Source: Trichosporon coremiiforme (Eukaryota; Basidiomycota; Tremellomycetes; Trichosporonales; Trichosporonaceae). Taken from it: 64,000 nt of DNA. The translations under genes were made by a program, and so were the position numbers. Under the pieces are notes generated by a model, which was given only the letters and a program-made list of their open reading frames with translations, was not told where the DNA came from and did not search any database. The stretch spans positions 1,878,801 through 1,942,800 of the forward strand of contig BCJJ01000004.1 in assembly GCA_039545355.1 (NCBI GenBank). The letters run 5' to 3'. This document shows positions 1-11,549 of the stretch, in pieces (within the stretch, counting starts at the first letter, position 1; the number at the start of each line of letters is the position of its first letter).

Positions 1-1382
1 TGTACGGGTGCGGCTGCTTCTCGGGCAGCGCGGGGTTGGCTTCGCTGAGCAGCAGCTGCTGCTTCGCGACTGCGGCTTCCTGCTTCCGGATCTCCTCCAA
101 TGCCTGTTCCTTGCTCCGGTACGTCTTCTCGAGCTTCGGCACCTTGGAGAAGACGTACGACTCGTACTGCTCCGTCGCCTCCTTCAGTCCTTCGCGGATG
201 CGGTTTCGGATCCGCGTTTGCGTGTCACGGATCCCCGTCAACGGCGCGACCACCGTAGTCTGCAGTGCGTGCACAAACGCCTCTCGTGAGGCGATCTCGC
301 GCTCTGTATAGTCGCGCACTTCGAACCATGCTTTCCGTGTCGTGGACGCGAACCGTCTGTTGCCGATGCTGGTATCAGTGCGTGGACCAAAGGTGGGTGA
401 CGCGTTCAGCGTGCCTGAAGCGACGGCCGTTGCTGCTGTCACAAATGGCAGGCAGCTGTGCACCTCCGGCTGCGAGATATCGCGCGCAGCAGTCTTGCAA
501 CTCACTCGTCGACCTGCGAGTCCGCTCCAATCTGCTTCGCGTGCAGTTTATTCAGCGCCTCGACGTAGCTCTGCTCGATCTTGATGCGCTCGTTGAAGTA
601 GCTGATGTACGACTCGTCCTCGGCGAGTTTGCGCTGGGCTAGTCAGTCAGGTGCCTCTGCGAGGGTGTGGGTGGGTGTGCGTGGGTCAGTGTGAGTGAGG
701 GGCGATGCTCGCGCCGAGCCGTGGGTTGGTTGAATCGGTGTCCTGTGGGTCATTGCCCGGCATGAGGAAATTAGGTGCGCTGAACCTTGACTGCGGTGAG
801 GTCGTAGGCAAACAGTCCAGCAGCATGCAGGCATGCGCTGCGCGCGCTGCTATCGCGTATCTAAACTTAGACAGCCCGACCGCACACAGCTGTCTAGGCA
901 GTCTGGGCTGCGGTCGAAAACGCCAAGTTGCGCAGCAGGCGCACTGTCATAGAATCTGGACACTGCGTGCGTAGCGAGTTGGAGCGAGTTGAGAGAAACG
1001 CGGGCAAGGGGGCGAAGCTGGGTCATAGCGTGGAGGCGAGCCGACTTGCTGCGAGCGTGGGAGCAGCGAGGCTGAGCTTATGCAGACGGGTGAGGGGGTG
1101 TTTGAGGTTGTCCGGGTGTCGGGGGTTGCTGTGGGATGTGATGGGCGGGATGACGGACGGCCGTCGTAGATGATAACAAGGGACGTCGGACAGAGTGCTT
1201 CGTGCGCACCGAGCCATGCCGAGGTCGAGTGGTCAGGCGACGAGCGAGCAGCGAGCAGCGCGGGGAAGCGAGCGAGGGGGGATAAGCGAGCTGCGGCTTA
1301 CCTTGAACTCCTTCAGGATGTCGGCATCCTGGTCTGCGCCTTTGCGCGGCTGCGCCAGTCCCGGTTCATAAGCGTACGCCAT
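1..1382 (-). CDS. F-BAR (FCH) domain protein, 5' part; possible RhoGAP
   Basis: Partial gene on the minus strand, running off the left edge. Exons are 1302-1382 (start ATG at 1380-1382, 27 codons), 506-633 and 1-455; frames close across both introns. The N-terminal stretch RKLAEDESYISYFNERIKIE, followed by EQSYVEALNKLHAKQ, is a typical FCH/F-BAR start. The downstream helices (EIASREAFVHALQTTVVAPL, then KVPKLEKTYRSKEQALEEI) fit the F-BAR coiled coil that binds curved membrane. In fungi this N-terminus occurs in Rgd1/Rgd2-type RhoGAPs and in Cdc15/Bzz1-like proteins. The RhoGAP or SH3 part that would decide lies outside the window, so the subfamily is open. Intron 1 is 668 nt (634-1301), far longer than the others here; intron 2 is 50 nt (456-505). 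The acceptor of intron 2 was chosen because it alone keeps frame. Confidence 0.75.
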
Positions 1383-2963
1383 AGCTTATGTGGGGGAGGC
1401 GGGCAGGCGTGCGATGCTAGCGAAGCGTGCTCGCTTGATCTCCGGTCGTTGGGGATGTGGAATGGGGGGAAGAGAAGGCCAGGTGCTGGGTGGGATTCGA
1501 GTTGGTGAGAAAGTCCGGGGAAGCAGTGCACGCCACCGGGCACTTGGTAGGGTTGACGGCTGGGCTTGGTTTCGGGTATGCCGTCGGGCCAACGTCGAGA
1601 GTGCGTGCGTGTCGAGTGTCGATGCAGATATGCAGAGTGGACAAAGACAAGATTGCGGATCTGGATCGGGGTACAAGTCGCGCTCGGCGGTCGGTGCTGA
1701 ATTGAATGTTGATGTTTGCGGGTGTGTGCCGGTAGATTGGTGGACGTATGGGATGGGTTGGACGGTCCAACTCAGGATCCAGGTCTTGCAATCGATGCAA
1801 CAGGACGCGAGATCGAATAGCTCCCTCGCGTGTACCCTCACTCCGTCTGGCAGTCAGGACGCGACGAGTGCACTAACTGGAATAGGTGACGCCGTGCACG
1901 CCGGCTGTGCAGTTGCGGAGCGGAGCTGGATGATAGTGAGAACGACAGCGAGGAATACATGCACAGGCCAGTTGATAGCGGTAACGCGTACGTACGTATG
2001 GCCTGATTCCCAGCCTCTCGCCAGCTAGATTGGCAGCGGACCGGCGGTGCCCAGCGTGCTGGTGGCCGGTCGCGCGGGTGGTGCAGGTTGCATAACTCGT
2101 CCCTCTCGTTCCTCTCTGTGCAACTCTGATCGAACTCCACGCTGTACCCGGTATAACGGCATGCGGTTCCGTGCGGTTCCGTCCACCTCATGCTGGGACG
2201 AGCGGACGAGAAAGGAACCGCGCAAAGGAAGCACGTCGACATGGTCGAGCGGCGCGAGCGGAGCTGTCCCACCGCACTGCATCAACCTTGGCATTCATAT
2301 CAGGCACGCATCAATGGCAGTCTCCTTGCATCAATGCGTCTCACGTCTCATGTTGCATCACCGTACACCTGCATTCCTCCATGCCTGCTTCCGCTGCGCA
2401 CTGCTCACTGCACCCTGCATCTGCCCCACACTATACGCACTCGCTTCCCCGCAAGCGGCTCCCACCGAGTCAATCCCTCTCGCTCCCACGTCCAAATGCC
2501 CAACCTAACCTAACCTTACTCTTACAGAACGAAAACGACATGCATGGGGACCGACTTGACTCTCAAGCTGCGACTTTCTATATGAACAGGTACTAGTACT
2601 GGGGTTGACTAACTATTTCAGAGTCTACTACGTTCCATCGGCGCAGACCAAAACAAAAGTAGCGAGCGAGGCGGGGTGAGGTGATAGGTGTGAGGGGGAA
2701 AGGTGTGGTGGGGAGAAGGTACGCTGGGTGGGGAGGAGACCAAGGCACCAATTGACGGAGTGTACACAGAAGCTGGCGATGCTTGCAGACTATGTGGGAG
2801 AAGGGAAGGAGACGGCTGGGGTATCGTAGAGGCGGTTTAATATGCAAACACAAGGGATGGCGGTCAGATCGTTGAGAACAAGCAGGCTGGGCATCGTTTT
2901 CCTCCTTCCCTCCTTCGTCTTCTCCCTCTAGGCGTGTGTAGGTATGAGCTGGGCAAGGAAGCC
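1383..2963. other. Intergenic, no gene seen
   Basis: This stretch lies between the start of the F-BAR gene and the stop codon of the CK2 gene, both on the minus strand, so it should hold the F-BAR promoter and the CK2 3' end. Several open frames exist on both strands but none shows a recognisable domain, consistent splice sites or homologous character. A short TAACC-type repeat (cctaacctaacctta) sits near 2503-2517. Confidence 0.5.
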
Positions 2964-4259
2964 TTAGGCCTTGGAGGCGGCGGCCGCCTTGGCGTTGCGG
3001 GCGTGCTCCTCGCGAACGGGGGCAAAGTAGGGGTGCTGCTGGGCCTCCTGGGCGGTGAGTCGCTCCTGGTGGTCGTAGCGGAGGAGCTTGTCGAGGAAGT
3101 CGATCGCCTCGTTCGAGATGTAGCGCTGGTTCTCCGACGTGATGAACTTGCTCCAGGGTTTACGCTGGTAGCGACCGAGGACCTCGTCAAACTGGGAATC
3201 TAAGTCGATGTCGTACCGCTCAAGGTAGTTGAAGAGCTCGTCCGTTCCGAGGACCTTAGTGATCTTGACGAGCTGGTCAATGTTGTCGTGTCCGTGGAAG
3301 AACGGCTCCTTGCGGAAGATCATCGACGCGAACATGCACCCTAAGCTCCACATGTCGAGCGAGTAGTCGTACTCCTGGAAGTCGACGAGCAGCTCCGGCC
3401 CCTTGAAATATCTTGAAGCGACACGGACGTTGTACTCGGTTCCGGGGTGGTAGAACTCAGCGAGTCCCCAGTCGATCAGGCGCAGCTGCCGCCGCTCGTG
3501 GTCGATCATGACGTTGTGCGGCTTGACGTCGCGGTGCATGATGCCCTTCGAGTGGCAGAAGTCGAGCGCCTTGAGCAGCTCAAAGATGTAATACCTCACG
3601 TCATAGTCGGTGAACTTGGGGTACAGCGTCTTAAACTCGGTGTTGTTGACGTACTCGGATACGATTGACGGCGTCTTGGACTGCGAGTCGCGCACGACGT
3701 CGAGGAGGCCAATGATGTTCGGTCCGCCGGCCAGGTTCTGCAGGATCTTGATCTCACGCTTGATCTTCTTCTTCTTCACCGGCTTCAGGACCTTGACGAT
3801 GCACTTCTGGTTCGTGGGCAGGTGGACAGACTCGAACACCTCCGAATACTTTCCTCGGCCGACCTTGCGCACAATCTCGTAGTTGTCCTGGTTGCCCCAG
3901 GTGACAATGAGGTTGTCTGCTTTGTCAGATTTTGCCCCTGTGTAGTGCGCCGGCGCGACAACAACGTACCATAGTCCCACCATGACCTTCCCAACTTCTC
4001 GTTGACGTCAGGGTACACGCGAGCCTGGACAAGTCAGCAGCTGCCCATGAGTGCATGCAAGGAGGTGGAGGGGAGTGTCGAAGCCATAGGCTTGAAGGGA
4101 GACATGTTCGAGGAAGTGGTGATGATCGTGCCGGGTAGCGTCATCAATATAGGTGGAATGCGTCGTCCCCGCTAAATGATAAAGCAGTCTTGCACATATC
4201 TCGACCCTTGGCGGAGCGGGAAGGAAGGAGACACTCACGATACTCCTGGACCCCGACAT
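2964..4259 (-). CDS. CKA1: Casein kinase 2 catalytic subunit alpha
   Basis: Serine/threonine kinase catalytic subunit of CK2, which phosphorylates acidic Ser/Thr sites in many nuclear and cytosolic proteins. Exons are 4239-4259, 3970-4024 and 2964-3916, giving 342 residues, the usual family length. Splicing yields an N-terminus [19 protein letters not shown] and the junction [20 protein letters not shown], both characteristic of CK2 alpha. Visible kinase elements are the glycine loop [10 protein letters not shown], the basic cluster KKKKIKREI, the catalytic loop HRDVKPHN, the CK2-specific DWG in place of DFG ([13 protein letters not shown]), and [20 protein letters not shown]. Introns are 214 nt and 53 nt; the first coding exon has only 21 nt. 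The tail is short ([13 protein letters not shown]). I see no sign of damage. Confidence 0.97.
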
Positions 4260-4779
4260 GGCTAACAATTGTTCGTCGATGGACGGAATGACGGTTGCTG
4301 GGTAGTGTCGGCGGGTCGTTCTCTGGGTCGCTAGCTGGTGCAGTCGACTCGCCGAACGGTATGGTCGAGTTGATCGATGTGAGTGTCGTCGAGACAGGGA
4401 GGCAGGCCTGCACTACCGCTGAGCGAGCGCTGCGGCCGCGCCTGCCTGGGTGGCCGCTGGCTCACCACGCGCGTTTTCGAGCTAACGCCGACTCATGTGG
4501 CACTCGGGCCGGTCCGCACTCAAAACGACTCGCGACCGAGACGCGGATCGATTCCCTCTCTGCGACAATCACTCCATCCCTCTGATGCCGCCGATAGGTC
4601 AGTTCCAGGATGTGCATACGCTGCGGGCACTTGTAGATGGGCGTGAGTCACATAATAGTCCATTTTATAAAACCAGTAATACAAGGGTGAAATCGATATG
4701 GCGGGGGGCAGTGTTCGTATTCCTTTTCATGTGTCGTGAGGGATAAGGGGGGTGACGATGCGGGGTATGATCGGGCCGC
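4260..4779. other. Intergenic, CKA1 promoter side
   Basis: About 520 bp between the CKA1 start and the stop of the next minus-strand gene. It should hold the CKA1 promoter and 5' leader. No coding region or clear regulatory motif is seen. Confidence 0.45.
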
Positions 4780-6597
4780 TCACTTGGTGGGCTCCTCGGA
4801 GCGGGCGGGCTGCTGCGTGGCCGTAGCAGCTCCGGGAGGCAGCTCGGCCTCGGTTGCGGTCGAGGTCGAGTAGGTGGACTGGCGGAGCGGCGACGAGTCG
4901 GTCCCGGTTCCGGAAATGGCCGAGTAGCGCTGCGGAGGGCTGCGGGGAGTCTCAGCCTCGCTTGTGGACGGCGCGTTCGTCGAGCTAGAGTCCGGGTCCG
5001 GGTTGCGTGCGCGCAGCACAGCGTCGTAACTGGGCGGAGGCAGGGCCTGCAGCTGGTCGGGCACAGGTCCAGCGTCGACATACTCGGACAGCGCGTACGA
5101 GCTTCCGGGCGAGCGGGCACCGGCTCTACCGGTGGTGCTGTCGTTCCTGCCCCTGCGGCGCTCGTTGTACGCCAGCTGCTGCTTCTCAGTCATGAAGCGG
5201 TTGTTCGAGCTGCTGGACGTGACCATGCTGTCGCGCGGGTTCGTCGACGAGGCGGGGAACGGGTCAACCTGCGGGTAGGGGTAGTCTGTGGACTCGGAGA
5301 ACATGGACTGCCGGTTCGTTCCGTCAAACGAGTCGAAACCGCTCGAGATACGACTGTGCCTGTTCCTGGATCCCGGGCTGCCAGCGCCAGCGCCAAGCAG
5401 GCTCTCCATCTGCGCGCTCTGGCGGCCCTGCTCGGTCATCGGGTCGGGCTCGTCGTCGACATCGTGCAGGTCAACGGCACCGCCCGAACGCTGGTTCTTG
5501 CGCTTGCGACGGAAATAGAGGAAGGCAGCGAGGAAGCCCAGGGCGAGAGCAGCAACCGAGCCGACAACAGCGCCGACGATGGCTCCCGTGCTGGTACCGC
5601 CCCCACCACCAGAGGGAGACGAGGAGGAGCTGGCAGACGGCCCACTCGACGATGAGCCAGTGGAACTCGGGAGCATGGAGGTCGTCGTGAGACTGCCCGA
5701 CTTCATGCAGTCCTGCTGCAGGCTGTCGGCGACGGTGTACAGCGACGTGCTGCCGCCAATGCCAAACTTGCCGCCGTCGGTCATGAAGAGCACCATCGGG
5801 GTTCCTCCGGGAACCTTGACCTGCCAGTCTACGCCCTTGTCTCCATCATCGCCAGTCGTGCCAGAGGGCACGGGGATCTCCCAGCCCACACCGCCCGGAA
5901 CCATGCCGAAAGCCTTGATCGGGGCGACAGGAAGCTGGGTCTTGTTCTCCATGTTCCACTTCAAGGAGACCGTGTCGCACTGAGCGGGTGCGTCCATCGA
6001 CTTACCGGTCGTCCCTGGCTCGGCCAGGTAAAAGGCAAAGTCCAGTGCGAAGTCGACGTTGAGTCTGATGTATGTCAGCTATCGTCGTCGGTCAGTCAAT
6101 GCACATACTTTCCGAGACAGCTCTTGTCATCGCTGCTTCCGACCTCTGTCTTGTCAGCAATGACCAATGTCACGACCTACTCTGCACTGGCCGAACGTTG
6201 GCGCCGTTGAAACCTGTTGCGTCGTACAGGGCGAAAATGAACTCGGTGCCACCCGGCTCATTCATCTTCATCGTGTGCTTGTACGGCGGCTCTCCCTGAG
6301 GATCGGGAATCGCGACGTTGAACATGTGCTGCCCATCGATGTAGTCGCCCTTGTTCTTCTGATCAGCGGGGCAGGCTTCACGAATGCGTTACTCACGACA
6401 GGGATGCCGACGAGACGGAAGGGGGCCTTGCCCCCGTCCCTGCAGTGTTAGTTAGGTGCACCTGTTGGTCAACGTCGAGCGACGCACCATGTGAGGGTGA
6501 AGTCTTGGCATTGTTTCGCTTCGGACGTGGTAAAGTTGAATGCTGACTGGGCCGACGCGCCCGAGATCGCCAGCAGATTGACGAGGAGCGTCAGCAT
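4780..6597 (-). CDS. Secretory-pathway single-pass membrane protein with Ser-rich stalk and PPxY tail
   Basis: Exons are 6488-6597, 6397-6439, 6181-6358, 6109-6145 and 4780-6064, which join in frame to 550 residues. The protein starts with a signal peptide (MLTLLVNLLAISGASA). Two lumenal or extracellular segments follow, each opening with a Cys and a W-containing strand (CQDFTLTWDGGKAPF and CDTVSLKWNMENKTQL). Next come a Ser/Gly-rich stalk (residues about 245-282), one membrane span (about 283-307, GAIVGAVVGSVAALALG...) and a basic stop-transfer RRKRK. The long cytosolic tail is Ser/Pro-rich and contains PPPSYDAV near residues 465-471, a PPxY motif of the kind bound by WW domains. The layout resembles fungal surface proteins that are usually annotated as hypothetical. 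I do not recognise a specific function. Four introns of 35-48 nt were inferred. The gene at 9229 has the same layout and is probably a diverged relative. Confidence 0.8.
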
Positions 6598-9228
6598 GGC
6601 GGGCCGACTGGTCGTGCGGAGGTGTCTGTACAAGTCGGTGTATGCTGTAGGTGATGAGGAGGAAAAGGGGGGTGACACAAGAAGAATCGAGACAAGGGAG
6701 GTGCGAGTGCCAAGCAGCGTCACTGGCGTCGCTGGCGCTTGCGAAGGAGAGAGACGATAGGTGGGTGGCCCGAGCTGGTCCGGTCGAAGTTGGTCGGGCG
6801 TGTGCCGGGTTGCTGGTGCGGTGCTCGAGATGGGATAGAGTAAGATAAAAGTAAGGTAATCAGAAAACGAGGGTGTTGGTGGGCCGCAGAAGGAAAGGCG
6901 AAAGAGCAAGAGCGAACGAACGAAGCGGTGGGTTGGAGGCTGTTGAGTAGGCTAGGATGGGGTAGTGCGACGAGAGATACACTGCCGAAACGGCAGTCCT
7001 TAGTCCTGGCCTGGTGCGCTATGCGCGTGCAATGCAATGCAAAGGCGAGGCGAGGCAAGGCAGGGTCGAAGCGGCGTAGTCAGCGGCGCTGCTCTGGGTC
7101 CCTCTGAACCTCTGTCTGGGTGGCGCCCCTCCGCCCTCTGCTTGATCCTCGATCCTCGCGATCCGACGGACACTAGTCCCCACATTACGAGTTACCAAGC
7201 CAGTTGGACTGTCGACAACAATGGCGCAAGGCAACTCCACAATGCATGCCTCCGTCAACATTGCGCAGCACACCAACCTCTCAAGAAGACAGGTCACTCA
7301 CTAAAATCGTACATGCCGAGACTCAAAAAAGCTGCATGCATGGATTAGCGAAACGAAACTCTAAAGCTCTGGGCCTAGCAGATGGTGGTCGCGTCGGGAT
7401 TGCGCGATTGTGTGGTCGCAGCAGCGTCATGCAGGTTACGCTCTCTTGCTGCCGAATGTGCACCGCCACGGGCCCTGACGAGCCTGACTCGCTCTTGACG
7501 TGCATCCTCTGGCCTCTGTACCGCTGTCCGCTGAGCACCTCCACCCAAGCCCTGCCCCTTGCTGCCTTGCCCTGCAGCCCTTATCAGACGCGTACTTCCA
7601 CAATATCCTGCACCGCCGACGGCGCGCACTAGACACTTTCCTATAAATACTGTGGCCCGCACCCACTGACAAGGGAGGCTGTGTCTGCCCTTCAGTCTTC
7701 TCTGTCCACAGCCGCAGATCTGTTCTATGTGTTCTGTTCGACATTACGATGAACGATGAACATGAGGAGGAACCATAAATGATAGAACAGTCAAGTCAGA
7801 TGGTGAAGAGGCTGCGGGCCCAATCGGAACGACGCACAGGTTGACTTTGAGTTCGAGCCAGGGGCAGTTGCGTTTCAGGGTGAGGGGCTGCCCTCCTGAC
7901 ATCATCGGCGTATTCGCGTTTCATCTGACGGTCGTCTGCTGCGTGCGCGTGCCCAACATAGCCAGCTGGGCCGGCCGGCGCCAGCCCCTCCTCGTGCACC
8001 CATTCAGCACGGATACAGCGTCCTTCCAAACGCAACAACATCGATGTAGCGGTCATGGAAAGGATGGCAACAGTAACAGCACAGAGATACGAAGAAGAAG
8101 AGGGTGAAGCAAGAGTTGCAGTCACGCCAGATAACGCTGTCACACAACGCTAGCGCGTGCGCCGTAGAAGTCCCACGCACATGCCCCAGCATGCAGCTGT
8201 GCCCCACAGCTCTAACACTAGCGTCACGAGCATCACTTCCCCGGTCTCAAAGTCTCACAGGATCGCCGGTCCCAACCATCGTTCACGTTCCTGCGTTGCC
8301 GGCTGCGACGGAACACTGGGAGCTGCAGAGACGATCTCGCACTGCAGGGACGCCCCCACAGGATATGCACTGCCGGCTCCTTGCGGTCACGCGCCTGTCT
8401 CTGGTTTCTGGAGTAAAGGAGGTGAGCACGGCGTGCCGAGCGAAGCACGGACGCTGGAGCGGCACAGCCTGTCGCCGGAGCCGAAGGACGGCGCGAGCGG
8501 CGTGCGATCGCCGTTGCTCTCGCACCATCGATTATTTATAATGCAGATACATACACGTTGCTTCGCCGACTCTTCCATAACTGACGCGGTTCAGCGCACG
8601 CTGTCGACACCTGCGCCCGCGACAAGGTGAAGGGGACAAGGACGGGCTGAGTAATGCTGCACCAACGCCTGCTGTGGTTGTGCCGTCCTTTGCTGTCTTG
8701 TGACCAGTTACTGACAGTTGGGCAAGAATCACATGTCTGCCAGTCGTCTAGGTGCTACCACGATTCATTTAATCAGTATATCAACTGAATCAGCAAAGCG
8801 ATGCCTTTTCGGGCAGAGGTCAGCCCGATCAACGGCCATGTGGTGGCAGTAGCGGAAGTGATACCACTGGATTCAACCTAAGGTAAACCAGCACAGGCAG
8901 CTGGCTGACTGCTAGCGCTGCTGCTGCTATTTGCTGTACAGGTCAAAGCAAGGCCAGTGGCGTCCTTATCGAAGGGCTAAAGAGATGCTTCATCGTCTTG
9001 GGAGCAGCACGATGGGCCCTCTAACACATCTCCCGTTCACCAGTGATTTATCGCCCCAGTACATCAGTCACGCTGTAGAATACCGCAAACCCGTCGTAAA
9101 ACTACCTGAACAAAAGGCAAGAAGAACGAAGGTATTAGCTGTTACGTAGAAAAGTATCTCTCATGGATCATGGACGACGCTCATAAACCTCGGAAGAGTC
9201 CCAGACAGGAAAGCTGGCGCCAGCGACT
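6598..9228. other. Long intergenic stretch, no gene seen
   Basis: About 2.6 kb upstream of the 4780-6597 gene. Open frames on both strands lack recognisable domains and credible splice structure. A TATA-like tataaata lies near 7641. An unrecognised small gene or a non-coding RNA cannot be excluded. Confidence 0.4.
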
Positions 9229-10681
9229 TCACTCAGGGCGAGAAGGAAGAGGGCGTGTTGGGGACTGTGCATGAGAGTCCGGGAGAGTCTCCAACGAAGG
9301 CGAGGTCGAGCCGGGGACGTCGGCCGGAGGGCGTGAATCGCCCTGATTGATGAGTGCAGTGCAGCTGCCCTCACGAGCCTCACGAGCTTCGCGTGTCTCA
9401 CAGGGCTCGCGGCTGTCGCGGGGATGGTTGACTGTGCTCGAACCGCTAATACTCATCGCAGTGGCTGTAAGGATGGCAGACTTGGCCTCCATCAGAGCCG
9501 AGTTCCGGGTCGTACTGCCTTCAGGTGGCTGCGTGACCCAGAGCACGTGGTTGTAGCTCGGCGGAGCGGGACCGTTGATGCGCATCGGAGCGTCGGCGTC
9601 GATCTCTTGCTGCGGTTCTGAGGCTCGAGCGGTTATCGGCTGGTGAGGAGCACCAATGGAGGGTGCCGTGTCGCCCACAGTCTTGAACTTGTGCATGAAG
9701 GGAAGGACGTGATGGTGCTCGTGTGACGCGGACTGCCACTCGTCTTGGAGGTTGATTTCGCCCGGCCGCACAGCCGAAGCACGTCTCTTCCGGATGAGCC
9801 ACACAACAATGGCAGCGATGAGGACGAGCGCAGCAGCTCCAATGGCCGTACTGATGATGGCGCCCTGTGACAGCCCGCTCTTCGGCTCGTTCTGCTCGAC
9901 TCTCTGGTGGCTGATCTCCTTGGCACGGGTTGAGAGGCAGCTCTGGTTGTTGGATGCGGAGACGGTGCGCGGGCCCTCAAAGCCGGCGTACTGCTTCCCC
10001 GCCACAGTGACGAGGAACCTGTTCCCGACAGGCAGCGCTAGGTCCCACTCCAACTTCCCTGACTTCTGGTCCAGCACCCAGCGCCACGCTTTCTGATACT
10101 CGCTTCCTGCCGAGATGATGTAGAGCGACGAGGGGATGCTGATGTCGCGCCAGAAGATGTTCAGCGTGTTGCACTCTGAGCTCTCGCCTTGCACGTCGAT
10201 CGTGCCCTCGAGGTCGGCTGTAGGCTTGGGACAGGCACTGTTCGAGGCTGCGGTGGGCGGGGCAACCTGGATCTCTGCGGGTCAGCTACGCATAGAAAGC
10301 GACCCACCTTTGGCTCCAACAGCTCTACCCCAGCCGCTGCTGTCCGACAAGATGAAGGAGACCGCATCTGGAGCGTTTCCGGGAACTGGGAATGCGAACT
10401 TGTCGGGGCCGGCTGGGGGAATAGTCAGGTTGAGGATGGGCTGTGGCCGGATTTTGGCAGAGCTCGCGTCGCTTCGAGAGTAGCTCCACTCTTGTCAGCT
10501 GGCGTTCAACCCATCAGCTCACCGGAAGCAAGTCGATCGACACGGGAGGCTGAGCCCCAGGCCTGTCGTTAACTCTCTGAACACCATATGTCTCAGCTCA
10601 CAGAGTTAAGACGACCATACTGCAGGGAACTGCCTCGCCGACGCTGTAATTGATGCTTGGTGACTCGAGACTCTCAAACAT
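9229..10681 (-). CDS. Single-pass membrane protein with PPxY tail, related to the 4780-6597 gene
   Basis: Well-supported exons are 10523-10576, 10308-10488 and 9229-10274, joined by introns of 34 nt (10489-10522) and 33 nt (10275-10307). They encode an ectodomain with Cys-bounded repeats (LNLTIPPAGPDKFAFPVP; CNTLNIFWRDISIPSSLY), a membrane span (AIISTAIGAAALVLIAAIVV), then RKRR and a cytosolic tail with APPSYNHVL, a PPxY motif, followed by an Arg/Glu-rich repeat (CETREAREAREGSC). The 5' end is uncertain. A first exon from ATG 10679-10681 reads SPSINYSVGEAVPC, as such ectodomains often begin, but no signal peptide precedes it and the join to 10576 needs a weak donor (gtcgtc). An upstream signal-peptide exon may be missed or lost. 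The ectodomain pattern and the tail motif match the gene at 4780. Confidence 0.7.
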
Positions 10682-11191
10682 GACTCAAGACTTGATGTTG
10701 CTGCAAAGAGTTGGAAGCGGTGAGTGAGGACGTCTGGTTGTTAAGTGCTGGGGAGGGAGTCACCCCCTTTGGTCATAATATGCGAACGTGTTGGCGGCTC
10801 GAGCGAGCAGAAGGTCACAAGGTGAGTCGTGAGTTGACCACGCCACGGCTATACCACGCGTATACTCTCAACATTGTGATGCACTGACCTTGCTCGACGC
10901 TGTCGTTGCTCGTGGGTAAGGCGGGGAGGAAGCATGTGTTGAAGTTGAGTGAGCAGCCACGGCCCTGAAGATCCCATGTTCTCGCCGCCGTGCTTCCTCG
11001 TTGGTCAAACCTCCGCGCCTGGACACCTCCACTTCAGCGATCACCGATCGAGGCTTTCCGAGCGAGCGAGCAACCGCACTTGATGCAGGAATCCAGCAAA
11101 CATCCAAACCTTCCCTTTACACCCGCGTTGAAGACTTCCAATGTCCATGCATTATACGACCGAGTATCCTACATTGGCGAATGTTTTCGTG
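10682..11191. other. Intergenic, no gene seen
   Basis: About 510 bp between two minus-strand membrane-protein genes. I searched it on the minus strand for a signal-peptide exon of the 9229-10681 gene and found no convincing candidate. Confidence 0.4.
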
Positions 11192-11549
11192 CTAGATCCT
11201 GTGCAAGTCGGACACAGCCTCGTATCGGGGCGGGGCACCAGGGTCGTACAGCGGCAGCCTCTCCTCTTGCTCGTCAGGGCGGAACACGACCCAGGACGCA
11301 AGGTACGGCGGGGGCAAGTGTGCGGCGCGCACGGGCGGTGTCGCCTGCGGCGATCGAGGAAGGCGGGCGGCCCATTCAGTGTCGCGACGGCGGCGCTCCG
11401 TGCCCCTGCAGTCGCGGGCGCAGCTGACGCAGCATCCGATCAGAACGAGGGTGAAGGCGATGGACACTGGGTTTAGCTCAGCTGTTGGGAGTGTACTCAC
11501 GGAGGATGGCCATGCACAGGCTGATCTCCAGTTCAGTCGGATTGAACAT
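11192..11549 (-). CDS. Small single-pass membrane protein with two PPxY motifs
   Basis: Exons 11501-11549 and 11192-11466 are joined by a 34-nt intron (gtgagt...ctgagctaaacccag) and encode 107 residues. Residues about 9-31 form one hydrophobic segment (LCMAILLSIAFTLVLIGCC) followed by juxtamembrane cysteines (CCVSCARDC) and a basic stretch (RGTERRRR), which suggests an inside tail and possible palmitoylation. The tail holds PPPY at 68-71 and PPRY at 95-98 (GAPPRYEAV), both WW-binding PPxY motifs. There is no ectodomain. It could be a free-standing adaptor or the last exons of a longer gene whose 5' part I could not find. It sits next to two longer PPxY membrane proteins on the same strand, which supports a shared role. 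No named family is recognised. Confidence 0.6.

Noticed and set aside
1390..2028. 212-codon open frame on the plus strand
   Set aside because: It is rich in Arg/Gly/Ala/Cys without pattern, has no domain and no credible promoter or splice context. It overlaps several equally long frames on the other strand.
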